In this document: positions 46,890 through 57,193 of the stretch, in pieces
Position numbering within the stretch: position 1 is the stretch's first letter
Layout: every line of letters begins with the position of its first letter
Origin: Reticulitermes speratus
Lineage: Eukaryota; Arthropoda; Insecta; Blattodea; Rhinotermitidae
Direction of reading: 5' to 3'
NCBI GenBank assembly: GCA_021186555.1
Contig: JAJKFL010000006.1
Span: 38,809,478 to 38,873,477 of the forward strand
Length of the DNA: 64,000 nucleotides
Notes under the pieces: model-generated
What the model was told of the DNA's origin: nothing
The model's database searches: none
The model's input: the letters and a program-made list of their open reading frames with translations, nothing else
Made by a program: the position numbers and the translations under genes

Positions 46890-47118
46890 TACATGTATAT
46901 TGAACTTTATATTATATATACCGTGCATTTTAATAATTAATTAATTAATTATTTTATTCCAACAAATGCACTTGAATTGGATGCATTTGAAAACTGTGAA
47001 CTCTCGACGACACCCCTGAGGATGGCACTATGAGTGCCGAAACATATGTAGGGACAAGAAAACACTAAAATAGTGTAGCGCATTTGTTGGAATAAAATAA
47101 TTAATTAATACATGTATA
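46890..47118. mobile_element. Penelope-like hairpin insertion with 10-bp target duplication
   Basis: tacatgtata occurs at 46890-46899 and 47109-47118. Inside are a 40-base single-copy tail (46900-46939), then perfect 30-bp inverted arms (46940-46969, 47080-47109; core ttattccaacaaatgc) with 110 bases between them that include a hammerhead motif. The plan is duplication, about 40-base tail, arm, spacer, arm ending in the duplication, as in the 15305-15594 insertion. No coding sequence. Confidence 0.82.
47013..47053 (+). ncRNA. Hammerhead ribozyme motif (PLE type)
   Basis: Stem I CCC, core CTGAGGA, stem II GGCAC-tatga-GTGCC, GAAA, stem III AC-atat-GT, then A and GGG closing stem I. All core positions fit CTGANGA...GAAA. 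Confidence 0.8.
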
Positions 47119-47704
47119 ATGTTACCGAAAATTTTCCGGGTAAAGATGCACATGTGATACATCTTCGACTAAATAAATTTTCGTATAAGTGTAATGGTGA
47201 CGAAATTTACAATTTTTAACAAGGAAGCAAATGCTATAACTATAATTAAAATACGATTTATTGTTTGCATGATTCGTAGGTTATTTATCGACTGTAATAA
47301 AGCCCCTTGACATATAAACAGGAAAGCATTGCGGCTACCACATTATTTTTAAATTTGGACCATAACATGTATACGGAAAACAAATCACTTGCACCTTCAA
47401 ACTTTTCTGCTTATAGGAACAATTTTCATCACAAATATACGTAACGTCAAAAACCTGAACAATTCTGGAAACAAATTTACATTTAAGTGATATTTTTAAG
47501 ACACTAAATTTGATAGAATTCACTAGGCAGTGCTAATAACTGCAGATAAACAGCGAACCTTTCTTTCGGCAAAGGCAAACAGTAAAATACTAAGTATAGC
47601 ATAACATCCTCCGACGTTTATTGCTGCTATTTTCTGCTCCTATTGGTTAGAACTACTAATTCTACCACACATAACGCCAGAACAGCAAGCATTCAGCTTT
47701 TATA

Positions 47705-47881
47705 TCACACACACACCACACTCGGTAGGACTCCTCTGGACGAGTGATCAGTCCGACGCAGAGACCTCTACCTGACAACACACAACACTCACAAGAGACA
47801 GACATCCATGCCACTGCGGGATTCGAACCCGCAATTTCAGTAGGCGAGCGGCCTTAGACCGCATGGCCACTGGAATCGGCG
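47705..47881 (-). mobile_element. SINE-C, 3'-shortened
   Basis: The minus strand has the head CGATTCCAGTGGCCATGCGG, B box GGGTTCGAATCCC and body to the ACACCACACTCGG region; the last 60 bases and A tail are missing. The head has lost part of the loop between A and B boxes. Confidence 0.75.
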
Positions 47882-48184
47882 GCTTTTGTATAAAGTACAA
47901 TTATGCTGTGGCAAATATTATCCTTAGAACCCGTCTGAGTTCGACTGCTGTCTCCAGGTGTCTCTGTTCACGCATGCCTATGGCTCGATTTCCTTGCATC
48001 CAACTACGGCACAACACACAGCAGACATTGGCTTCCTTAGCCTCTGTTTCTCTCAGTCTGTGCAAGGCGGAAGGCTGTAGAGGTGCTGGGTTTGAAGTCC
48101 ACTCAGTCGTTATTCGCGGCCATGACACATTTAGCGAATCTAAACAAAAGATTAAGGTCTTCTGCGTTTTATGCCATGTGTATC

Positions 48185-48310
48185 GACGTTTCTGAGCAAC
48201 CAGCTGTCTCATTTTTCAGGATGGAAGTGTGCTACTCTTTAAGGATGAAAATGGAGGCAGCAGCTTACTCCCCACCAAACTGCACGGCGTCACATCCCAG
48301 AAAACCGTAA
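48185..48310 (+). mobile_element. PLE-type end (GGAGGCAGCAG family)
   Basis: aaaatggaggcagcagctta, then ctccccaccaaactgcacgg and gcgtcacatcccagaaaacc. The same order recurs at 36685-36760 and 45355-45425. The CTGANGA box is eroded. Confidence 0.4.
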
Positions 48311-48671
48311 TCTTAATGTCATACAGGCGTATCACATTCAGAACCTGAAATTTTATGAAGAGAATAAAAAATTCAAAATTGTACTTAAAGTACATTTTGG
48401 ATGGCTATATTTCCTGTACACCAAATGTGATTGTTATATCCCTCTGACGCGGCACAAAACCACAGTGCCAGTACCGGGGTGCAGGGCGTGCTTCATATTG
48501 CGCATCTTCCTTACAGGTTAATGCAGGCATAGTGGGCTCCGGGTGAAGTTTAGCCCTTGGAAGTCTGATGTGAAAGCACTTTTCTGCACAGTGGTTAGCG
48601 ATACCCGCAAGTACACTGCTTTGTTTCACGGTTCCCATGCTTCGCCTTTAAAGCATGGTATTCACCTAAAT

Positions 48672-48952
48672 CATGGTTTCTCAAACTGTGGTAAGCGTGC
48701 CACTACCGTACGCCAAACATTGTTTAATGGTACGCGTCCTTAATGAAAAATCGAAATATAAAAAACGATAAAAATTGAAAAAAACAAATAAGAAACGCCA
48801 CATATATTTGCTAATATGCATAACTTCTGGCAACATTATATAACTCACCCCCCCCCCCGTTAGCCGTTATTTCCAATCCCAGCTTTTGTATTTATATTAA
48901 AAGTATTGTTGGTACACTGAAATTGTTAAGCAAAGAAGTTTGAGAACCCCTT
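48672..48952. mobile_element. hAT-type MITE, 281 bp, with 8-bp duplication
   Basis: Left CATGGTTTCTCAAACTGTGG and right aagaagtttgagaacccctt are inverted partners. The flanks acctaaat (48664-48671) and atataaat (48953-48960) match at 6 of 8 positions. Similar 'tttctcaaactgtggtacgc' termini are known in animal hAT MITEs. Confidence 0.75.
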
Positions 48953-49299
48953 ATATAAATAACAATTAAAACTTCGTTTCCGACAGCACAAAAAACAATG
49001 ACCTATAGAAGTGTGAAGTGGTTAATTCTTCCTAAATAATCGCTGTTTATTCTGACAGTCATAAAAACACGTAAGTATACCGATTGCCCCAATGTACAGT
49101 TTCGTAAGGTTCAATCCTGTGGTACACATAGCAAACCACTCTGCTTGAAACGGTTAAAATCATCCCATACGTCCTCACAAACACACCCTTCGCCACTTCT
49201 GTGGTGAAATTTCAAACAAGACGACTGAGTACGAAGATACAGTCTAGTAAAGAGCTCTAGAGCCAATAATAGTCACGTAAGGGAAAATAATGGCTATTT

Positions 49300-49400
49300 C
49301 TCTGACGTAAAGGTAGCCGGAACATGAAGCTGCTCACGAATTACCCCTTCACGCCGAGCTTTGAAATGCATATAGCTTCACTCCTAGTGGAACAGTCACA
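49300..49400 (+). mobile_element. SINE-A 3' fragment
   Basis: gtaaaggtagccggaacatg, then aagctgctcacgaattaccc and atagcttcactcct follow the second half of SINE-A. Confidence 0.5.
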
Positions 49401-49444
49401 CCCGGATTTCCGGGGCGCATAAAACAGATTATTGTGAACTCATA

Positions 49445-49680
49445 ATAGTAAACCCTTCCATAGGGAACAAAAGTAGGTTAAAAAGTACGAAGACACAGAG
49501 AAAGGAGAAGAAGAAAATTAAAGGGAAGGAGATGATGATAAAATGGAGAGGAGAAAGACGAAAGAAAGCTGAAGACGACTACGTTCTATAGGGGCGGGTA
49601 TCGATCCACGGAAAGAGCGCAAGGAGCAGATCCCCTTTAACACCGAGCCTTTTGTTTCCGCTTGGGCTTAACAACTCCCA
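49445..49680 (-). mobile_element. Possible tRNA-derived SINE, unclassified
   Basis: The minus strand has GGCTCGGTGTTAAAGG and a B-box-like GGATCGATACCCGCC, followed by a long pyrimidine-rich stretch (purine-rich on the plus strand, 49480-49570). No second copy was matched. Confidence 0.35.
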
Positions 49681-49690
49681 CAACAGTCAC

Positions 49691-49935
49691 CAGGGAACCG
49701 AGTAGCTCACTCACTATTGTAACTAGGTACGGCTGGAAAACCAGAGAATCGGGGTTCGATTCCCGGCTAGGGAGATTTTTCTCTTCACCGCTGCTTGCAG
49801 ACCAGTTCTGGGACCAACAAGATCCCTATTTAATGGGCACAGGGAACTGTTTGGCCCACGTTAGTGCGGCCAGGACGTGACGCTATATTAGTGCGAGAAA
49901 GCCTGGAGTTAGAATTCCACAAGAAGGCCATGAAT
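49691..49935 (+). mobile_element. SINE-A, nearly full length
   Basis: Head ccgagtagctcactcactat, perfect B box gggttcgattcccgg, body cagaccagttctgggacc and end ggagttagaattccacaaga. Tail repeats lost. Confidence 0.75.
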
Positions 49936-50287
49936 CATAGTGAGCTATAGTGCTAATCCTTACCTTGCTAATCACAAAAGTGCAACGTGCATCAACATTA
50001 ACAAATCATGTTATCCTACATCGTAGATCGGCCAGCACTGTCAACGATAACTTGTTTTGCAAACTTTACTGCCAACTGACCAAGGAAGATGATGTACTGT
50101 GCAAAGGAATTATTCAATTTAAAGACATTGCCAACAGTGGACGTTAAACCGCAGCTAATTAAAGGATAATTAGGAATCTTGAATTGGAGAAGTTCCTGAA
50201 TTTCTTATTATATTTTAGGATAAAGTCCTGGAATTCACCTAGTAGAATTAAAAGAAACTACAAAATACAACAGTCAGTAGGCCTACA

Positions 50288-50580
50288 GATGGTCTTTTTG
50301 CCTAGACTAGTTATGATCGCTGGTCTTTGTCTCTAGATTAGTTAGAATACTGGTTATAACTCTTAGATGACGTGCTCTTTGTCCCTAGATAAGTTAGTAT
50401 AGCTGGTCTCTGTCTCTATACTAGTTAGGATAGCTGGTGCTCTCTGTAGATTAGTTAGGGAAGCTGTTTTTTTGTCTCTAGATTAGTGAGGATGACGGTC
50501 TCTATGTCTGATTAGTTAAGATAACTGTATTTTCTCTGCATTAGTTATAAATTATAATAACTGGTCTTCACCTCTAGATT
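50288..50580 (+). repeat. Degenerate 31-bp tandem array, about 10 units
   Basis: Units approximate tggtctctgtctctagatta followed by gttaggatagc, repeated about ten times with substitutions and small length changes (22-36 bp). It matches no SINE seen here. Confidence 0.85.
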
Positions 50581-50929
50581 ACAAACCACAACTTTCAGAT
50601 CGAGTGCTAACAACTATGCTGAGATGCCGTGTCTGCCAAAAATGTCACCGATATTTCTAGCACTATTGCACCCTTCTGAGAATTAATAACAGATATAATG
50701 ACATGGACATTTTCGTTTCTGGTTGTTTATGTTCACACTGAAAGACGAACTAGGCAACACACAAAAAATTAAAAAAAGCGAGTTCATCCTCGCAATGGGT
50801 CTGGCATGGCGTATCAGTGACGCAGGGATGCCATAAGCATCCTAGATAGCAATGTTCGACGAATAATTAAGGAAAGAACGATGCAATACGTAGAATCCTT
50901 CAAGGATGAATGCAACGTGCAGGAAAAGT

Positions 50930-51205
50930 TGTTCCTGTGCTTACTTAAGTACCATGGCATGAAGACGTGTAGGGAGTGGAGGGCTAGCTTTTGTGTTCTT
51001 TATTTCGATACTAGATTGATGTAAATAGCGAGCCTCAAGTAGTAGCCGTTTTAGCCCCAGGATAACATCACATGGTACCTTACGAACATGGTGCTAGGTT
51101 AACCCCATGTCGGTGTTGACCTTGCCTCTGCTGGGAAACAACTCAGGTTTTTGCGTCGTCCATTCCGCTAGCCCAGCCACTATACCGACTGACCAGTCCC
51201 ATAGA
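50930..51205 (-). mobile_element. SINE-A with tail unit, diverged
   Basis: The plus strand starts aaaagttgttcctgtgctta then cttaagtaccatggcatgaa, and ends at a head actataccgactgaccag. The middle is strongly diverged. Confidence 0.55.
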
Positions 51206-52603
51206 AGGCGAAATTACTTAAATCAAGAAGTACGTTGAGCTGTAAAAGATGGAAAGGATGCGAATAGATCTACAAAATTATGTCTGGGAATTCCTACACC
51301 ATCAAATGTCATTAGAAATGTGTGCTTCTTCAATGACGGGTTTAATTGTACTGATCCGGTCCACTGTCATTTTCCCTGACTGGTAGGCAAGGCAAACACC
51401 ATAGACATGCCTGTCATAACTTGCCAAAGGACTCTTGCTAGTATTCATTCAGTTCCGGACAACGAGGCCTGATTTCACTGTCAATTTAATTGCAACTCAT
51501 CAGGTGCTGCGACACACGTGGTCCCAGTCCAGGACGCGAATACGTAGGGACTGAAATGCAGTCGGGTTACCGTCTCGGCCGGGTTAGCTTGCTGAGGTTT
51601 CTCTTAATCCCTCTACAAGAGGCACATCGACTGCCCGCAGGCCGCGTGTCATGCTTCTGAATTCTTTTGGCGGCCCGCGATACTTGCAACTGATAAAGAG
51701 GAAAGTCGACTGGATAACATCGTAGAAGCGGTTATGAAATTGTTGAGCAAAACTTCATTTTTGCGCATTTTCATGGCGGTCGCATGTGTTGAAACTATCG
51801 CCTAACACGCGATGATGCGTGACTACTCCGTTGCTTCGGTGGATGAGGGTACACGCTTCGAGCGTATTGCGCAGGCGATTTGCAAATTTCAGTTAATCAA
51901 GAGTTCCATATAGAAGTTTTTTATGTATCTGTACTCACATCAATAGTAAGTAGTTAATATTTAGTTACATTCAATGAAAACTGGCTTTTTATCTAGTTCG
52001 CTCTAGTATATTTGCAGTGAAACTATTGTTACTTAATTATAAGTTCAATAATAAACCCGATAGTGTCAAAACCGAAGTAATCCACTGCTAGAAACATGAG
52101 ATAGAAGATGACGGTCGCACATTTCAACAACAATGGGACGAGCAAAATTTATCTTCAAAACTTCAAAGCAGTATCATGTGTCTGACTTGTCAAAACCATT
52201 ATGCCTTTGCCAAGAGTGTAATGTTATGCGTCATTATGAAAGAAACATCAACAGAAAAGATGTAAAACTGGTAAAGGGTGCGAATTAAAATAATCTTTAA
52301 GAAAGGAGCATGAAATCTTCCATAAAATTAAAAAATAAAATAAATCAACAGGTAAAGCAAGTTTAACTAACATTGGCCACTTTAATTGCAAGCAACTTCA
52401 GACCTTTTACAGCAGGACCACTTATTCGAGAGTGTTTAATTTAAACTGCTAAAATCATCCTTCCGGAAAAAGTAAATTAAATTAAAAAAACAAAGTCTTC
52501 AGTAGAAACCCAGTGACCGAACGTATAAATGACATACCAAAAGACTTGATGGATCAATTACGATCGAGTAATGACACTTTTACGGGTACTAGATAGAAGT
52601 GGA

Positions 52604-52855
52604 GCCGATCCCAGTGGCCGCGCGGTCTAAGGCGTGGGTCAGCGGCCGTTCGCTTGCTGGCATTGTGGGTTCGAATCCCGCCGGGGGCATGGATGTCTGT
52701 CTCTTGTGAGTGTTGTGTGTTGTCAAGTAGAGGTCTCTGCGTCGGGCTGATCAATCGTCCAGAGGAGTTTTACCGAGTGTGGTGTGTCTGTGATCGTGAA
52801 GCCTCGATAATGAGGAGGCCCTGGCCCACAAGGGACTGTTGCGCCATGGGGCGGG
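52604..52855 (+). mobile_element. SINE-C inside the hAT relic
   Basis: Complete head, B box (gggttcgaatccc) and end; agatag(a/t)agtgga flanks it with one mismatch (52591-52603, 52856-52868). Removing it joins hAT-coding sequence. Confidence 0.9.
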
Positions 52856-52945
52856 AGATAGTAGTGGATGAGAGCCCAGATGTTAACATACTGCTCAGTC
52901 TGCAGTGTTTATTCGCGGTTGTAACTCACGTTTTTGTATAAGGAA

Positions 52946-53236
52946 AGGTAAAGGTACAGCAATCCCATTACAGGCCTGGACATGCCCTTAGGGTTCCAGG
53001 AGGTTGAGGCTCCCAGATTTCTAGTCAATCGGCACATCAGCCCTACACACCGGCCGCCTTTACACACCCCCCCCCCCCTGGTACTCATTTCTGTTAGAGG
53101 CTGAGTCGACCCCAGGGCATAGTGCGACCGAAACGATTATGTCAATGAAAAACTCATGACATTCGGGAATCGAACTCGCAACCTTCCGGCTTGTATCGCA
53201 ATGCCTCAACCCACTGAGCCACCGCGTGCCCCACTT
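52946..53236 (-). mobile_element. SINE-B inside the hAT relic
   Basis: Minus-strand head GGCACGCGGTGGCTCAGTGG, B box GAGTTCGATTCCC, body AGCCTCAACCTCCTGGAACC, tail TGTACCTTTACC. tataaggaa flanks it at 52937-52945 and 53237-53245. The head differs from SINE-A but the tail type is shared. Confidence 0.85.
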
Positions 53237-53710
53237 TATAAGGAAGAACTTCAAAAATTCATTGTATGCGTGGAGCTACTAGTGGAGTAGACATTTTCTG
53301 TGAACTAGACAGTTTACTAGAAAAAAATTAAGAACTTCCACTTAACAAACGTTTTGTGCACGGTGACAGACTGAGCTCCTCTTATGACGAGAAACAATAG
53401 CGGCCTTACGATAAAAATAAATGGAAAAGTCTGTAGTAAATTTCACAGTTTTCATAGTGCTCTACACCAAGCAGTTTTGTGTTACAAAATAATAGACTGG
53501 AGTAAATTTTACGAAGAATTGCGTCAACTGTTAACTGTATACGTTCCCGAGGATTATAGCACGGAAAATTTGCTTCTTTTGTCTCGTCATTAATGGTAAA
53601 TATGATGAGTTGCCATACCACACTGAAATTCGCTGGTTATGCTGCTACAAGTTGTTGAAATCGTTTATAATTTTGTAAGTGGAATTATCACAATTTTGGA
53701 AATACGAAAA

Positions 53711-54204
53711 CAAGATGTTCTTCTTCTTCTTCCATGGCGTTACAGCCCGAGGTGGGCCAAAGCCTCCTTCTTTTTGGGATTTCATCCCGAAGGTTTTCCT
53801 AGTCGATAAGTGTGCATTCTGTAATGAGTGACCGGCTCACTGACCGCACAAGTTTTTGCTCAATCCTGATGAGACTGCCAGAGCCATCTGGCAGGCAGTC
53901 ATTTTGTATGTGAATGCATATATTTCGTTCGAACGGCCACTTCGTAAGCACGATTTTATATGTAATTTTTTAAAATATTTGATAAGGTAATAATTACAGC
54001 GTTGTGTTTTTCTTGTAGCTGTATCTGCCTTAATGTGAATAGCCATACTTCTTATTATCCGGGGTGGATATATGTAGTGACGGCAAAAATATGTCTCATG
54101 ATGAATTATTGAATTGTCAAGTATCACCAAACTTTACTGTAAGTAGAAGGAAATTGTAATGTCTGGTAAAGGTGAAAACAAGGGGCTATCCTGTAACATG
54201 CCAA
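53711..54204. other. Unclassified repeat fragment
   Basis: 53712-53800 (cttcttcttcttccatggcg, ttacagcccgaggtgggcc) has the look of an interspersed repeat common in arthropods, but I cannot place it. The remainder shows nothing. Confidence 0.35.
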
Positions 54205-54448
54205 GCAGGCACAAAGGGGAGGTAGAGGTATAGCTGTACCAGTACTGAACTTCGGCACTACAAGTGGACGGATGCTTAACGCCAAGCCCCATGCGCTTTG
54301 CCTCCAGAAAGAGACCCCGTACAGCTACCTTGTACAGGAGGCTGGGTGGGCTTCGGGGCCGGTCTGGATGGGTCCGCAAAATTTTGTCCCCAACGGGGTT
54401 CGAGCCCCAGACCGTCCAACCCCGTTCCGGCCCCTGTAATAACTGGAA
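54205..54448 (-). mobile_element. SINE-A, well preserved
   Basis: Minus-strand B box GGGGCTCGAACCCCG, body CCAGACCGGCCCCGAAGCCC and pre-tail TACAGCTATACCTCTACCTC. Tail ends at aaaggggaggtagagg on the plus strand. Confidence 0.78.
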
Positions 54449-54506
54449 TCAGCCGATATCTCAATCGCTGCCAAAGTTGGCGCACGTATCAACAACAACA
54501 GCAACA

Positions 54507-54553
<47 letters not shown>
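54507..54553 (+). repeat. (TAA)n microsatellite
   Basis: About 15 perfect AAT/TAA units after a short CAA run. Confidence 0.97.
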
Positions 54554-54555
<2 letters not shown>

Positions 54556-55920
54556 TGGTGATAATGATGATTCAGGTGATCCGTCTTTGCTTGGGATTAC
54601 CACGTGCCAATTTCTCACCACCCCTCATCTAGGCGCATGCAAGAAAAATGACTTGAAATGGGTCACTACTGTCAAGTTCCATATCATTATCTACTGACTA
54701 GTCACGTTAATCTTCCCATCTCTACGACAATATGTAAGCTTTAGTCGGACCAGTGTCGCCAACTAACTTAAGAACTAACAACACCACATGTGACACCGTT
54801 AATTCATAGAACCTTCTGCATCCTCATTTCCGGTCAGAGAGCTCAGGAACAAACGCAAGACCAAGCGGCACATCCGGAAGATTTAAAATTAGTTCGGCAA
54901 TGAAAGCATAACGTAACAAGTGCTGACACATTCGTTCCGTTATGCGTGTAGGTTTTCAATTTCTTGAATGCAAAATTTTATGTCATTTCTTACGATGATT
55001 TCAAGCAATACAGGAATAGTCTTTAAATGCTGGTATTTAGACGTGTGTTCCCCCTTTGTACACAACACGCATATTGCGACTTAAATCACGTTAATTATAA
55101 ATATATAATTAACACTATGATAAACACTTCCTTCCTAGCACAAAAAGAAACACTGCACTGTCACGTGAACTGTTCGCTATTCGTGGTTTGCTTACAGGTC
55201 CACACTGACAAGAAGTCAAAACTAAGAGATGTACAGAATCAGCCTTCAACCTTCAGTCTTTACTGCTATTACACACACAGACACACACAAAAGCCCCGCG
55301 CGCGCAGCACATGCACACACAAACACAATAAAAAACAAACTGACATGTACATTATTTAATATATTCGTTAAAGGCGTGTTGTAATTGGGCAATAAATTAA
55401 AAGAATCAAACGAAACTATTTTCGACGCAGTCTAAACGTACTGAAGAATTTGTCTCCCCCCCTCCCTCGCACTGGAGTATGGGTACCTTCGGAACCACTG
55501 TTGAATTTTTCGTCTGTTCGGGAAAGTACATTCAGCGTCTTTTACCCTTAAGTTAAAATAATTCCAAGGCCGTAGAACTTAAATAAAACATGTATTAGAT
55601 ATAAAATGTGTTTCAGTCTTCTCTATAACGTATATTTAAAACGTTTTTCTTCTGATAAATACTTAGCTAGTATGTTCTAGTTTTCCTGTCCGATTTTAGC
55701 AAAAGCTGGTATGACTCGACAAGTTGTCGCAAAATTCTCCCATATTAAATTTCGTACAAATCCGTTCAGGGTTTCTGGAATTGTTAAGAGGCGTACAGAT
55801 GGAGTGACCGACATAGCAATTTGAACAGGCGCTCCGCAGGACTGTGAATGCGCCTAAGAACTAGTGAGTTCAAGAGGAAAATTTGGCAATTCTTATCGCC
55901 AGCTACCACTTTCATAAACA
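54554..55920. other. No gene recognised
   Basis: Contains a CA-rich stretch at 55270-55330. Open frames match nothing I know. Confidence 0.5.
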
Positions 55921-55929
55921 ACCATTCCA

Positions 55930-56217
55930 TTAACATCCGGGGTGGCGTAGTCGTTGTAGTGACTAGATTAAGGGCTGGGTAGTCTGGGGTTCAAATTTCC
56001 GGTAGAAACAAGAGATTTTCTGTCCTCCAAAACGTCCAAACCGGCTCTGGGGCCCACACTGCCTCCTATTCGATGGATACCGGGTTTCTTCTCAGGGGTA
56101 ATGCGGCCACAGCATGAAGTTAACCACTCACGTCCATCTAATTCGGAGGTCAAGAATGAGTGCAGCTACACCTCCACTCCCCCTTAATGTCTTCATGGTG
56201 TGGACAGACAAACTTTT
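55930..56217 (+). mobile_element. SINE-A, full length, 9-bp target duplication
   Basis: Head ccggggtggcgtagtcgttg, weak B box, body gtccaaaccggctctggggc, pre-tail cagctacacctccactcccc, end acaaacttttacc. accattcca repeats at 55921-55929 and 56218-56226. Confidence 0.85.
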
Positions 56218-56935
56218 ACCATTCCACTTATTCATGTTAGGGTCTATCATAATTGGCCTACTTTGAAATCACGATTCCATCAATACGCAACCTATTATCT
56301 CTGACGTATTCCAGAAAGACCCCTTGATAGAATGAGCCGTGTTGCTAGCTAGAGATAACTTCTCTACAAAATTCGACCCTGCAATACTGACTGAAGTATA
56401 GGTACATAATTTTCGTTTATTGCCTCTACCTTGTGGTTCTATTCAGACGGACATCCCGACACACATCGCCCTGCTCAGCATTATATTCTTACACAGACAA
56501 GCTGTCTATCTTAAATCTATTAAATCTCCATGACACGTAACAGTGTATCCGAAATACGCCCCATTTCCACTTATAAACACGATGCAGGCTGTGATTTGTT
56601 TCCAACACGCGCGTTTACACGCCTCCTGTATACGAAGTAGCAGTATTAACCACATTCCTGCGAGTTCGTAACTTTCACATGTGGCAGCAGAACCAGACGC
56701 CTAGCCTAAACTCGTGAATCACTCGTCGAAACAACAACAGAACGTCGGGTTAAATTTAACTTCCGGGTTCCTGATACCTCTCATGGACAAAGCCGTGCCC
56801 CCTGCATCAAGCCACGTCAGTGCAGTCGTACTTCCTCGCGTAGTGCTCCCTTTTTCCTGTAACTCTTCGAACACCAAAAACGATGCGGTAAAGCTATCCC
56901 CTATACTTACTTTACTAAGCACTGTGCCATGCTGA

Positions 56936-57193
56936 CGTATGGAGAATGGAAGTATACTTCTACGCATTCTTAAGGTCTGCAATAGATATAGGCGAGTAGC
57001 CAGTTTCACGAACTGGCCGCTTCAACCCTGGACAAAAAGCCCCTGTTTCCCATTCGATAGGAAGCTGCGTGGGCCCAGAGCTAGTCCAGACGATGTGGTA
57101 AAGAGAAAAATCTCCGATCCTGCCGGAAATTGAACACCGATTCCTCTGTGGTCCGGCCCTTAGCCTAGTCACAGGCTGAGCGACCCCGGAACC
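56936..57193 (-). mobile_element. SINE-A, diverged
   Basis: Body cccagagctagtccagacg, head side agcctagtcacaggctgagc and gaccccgg on the plus strand. B box altered to GGTGTTCAATTTCC. Confidence 0.65.

Larger units (their letters stand above)
51620..53710 (+). pseudogene. hAT transposase relic (BED-finger type) split by two SINEs
   Basis: A GC-rich stretch with gcccgcaggccgcgtg near 51632 resembles hAT terminal regions. Coding remains start near 52097: RTFQQQWDEQN, IMCLTCQNHYAFAKS (BED-like finger), a SFRPF-type block, VFSRNPVTERINDIPKDL; then after SINE-C DESPDVN (catalytic Asp region), and after SINE-B LVSVTTDGA-like VTD.APLMTRNNSGL, FHSFHSALHQAVLCYKIID, then LPYHTEIRW and YKLL..F. This order is that of hAT transposases related to ZBED/GTF2IRD2-type proteins. 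Several frame breaks; the C-terminal dimerisation part is absent. Confidence 0.75.

Noticed and set aside
54264-54632. 122-codon plus-strand open frame with poly-Ile
   Set aside because: It is SINE-A read backwards running into the (TAA)n microsatellite.
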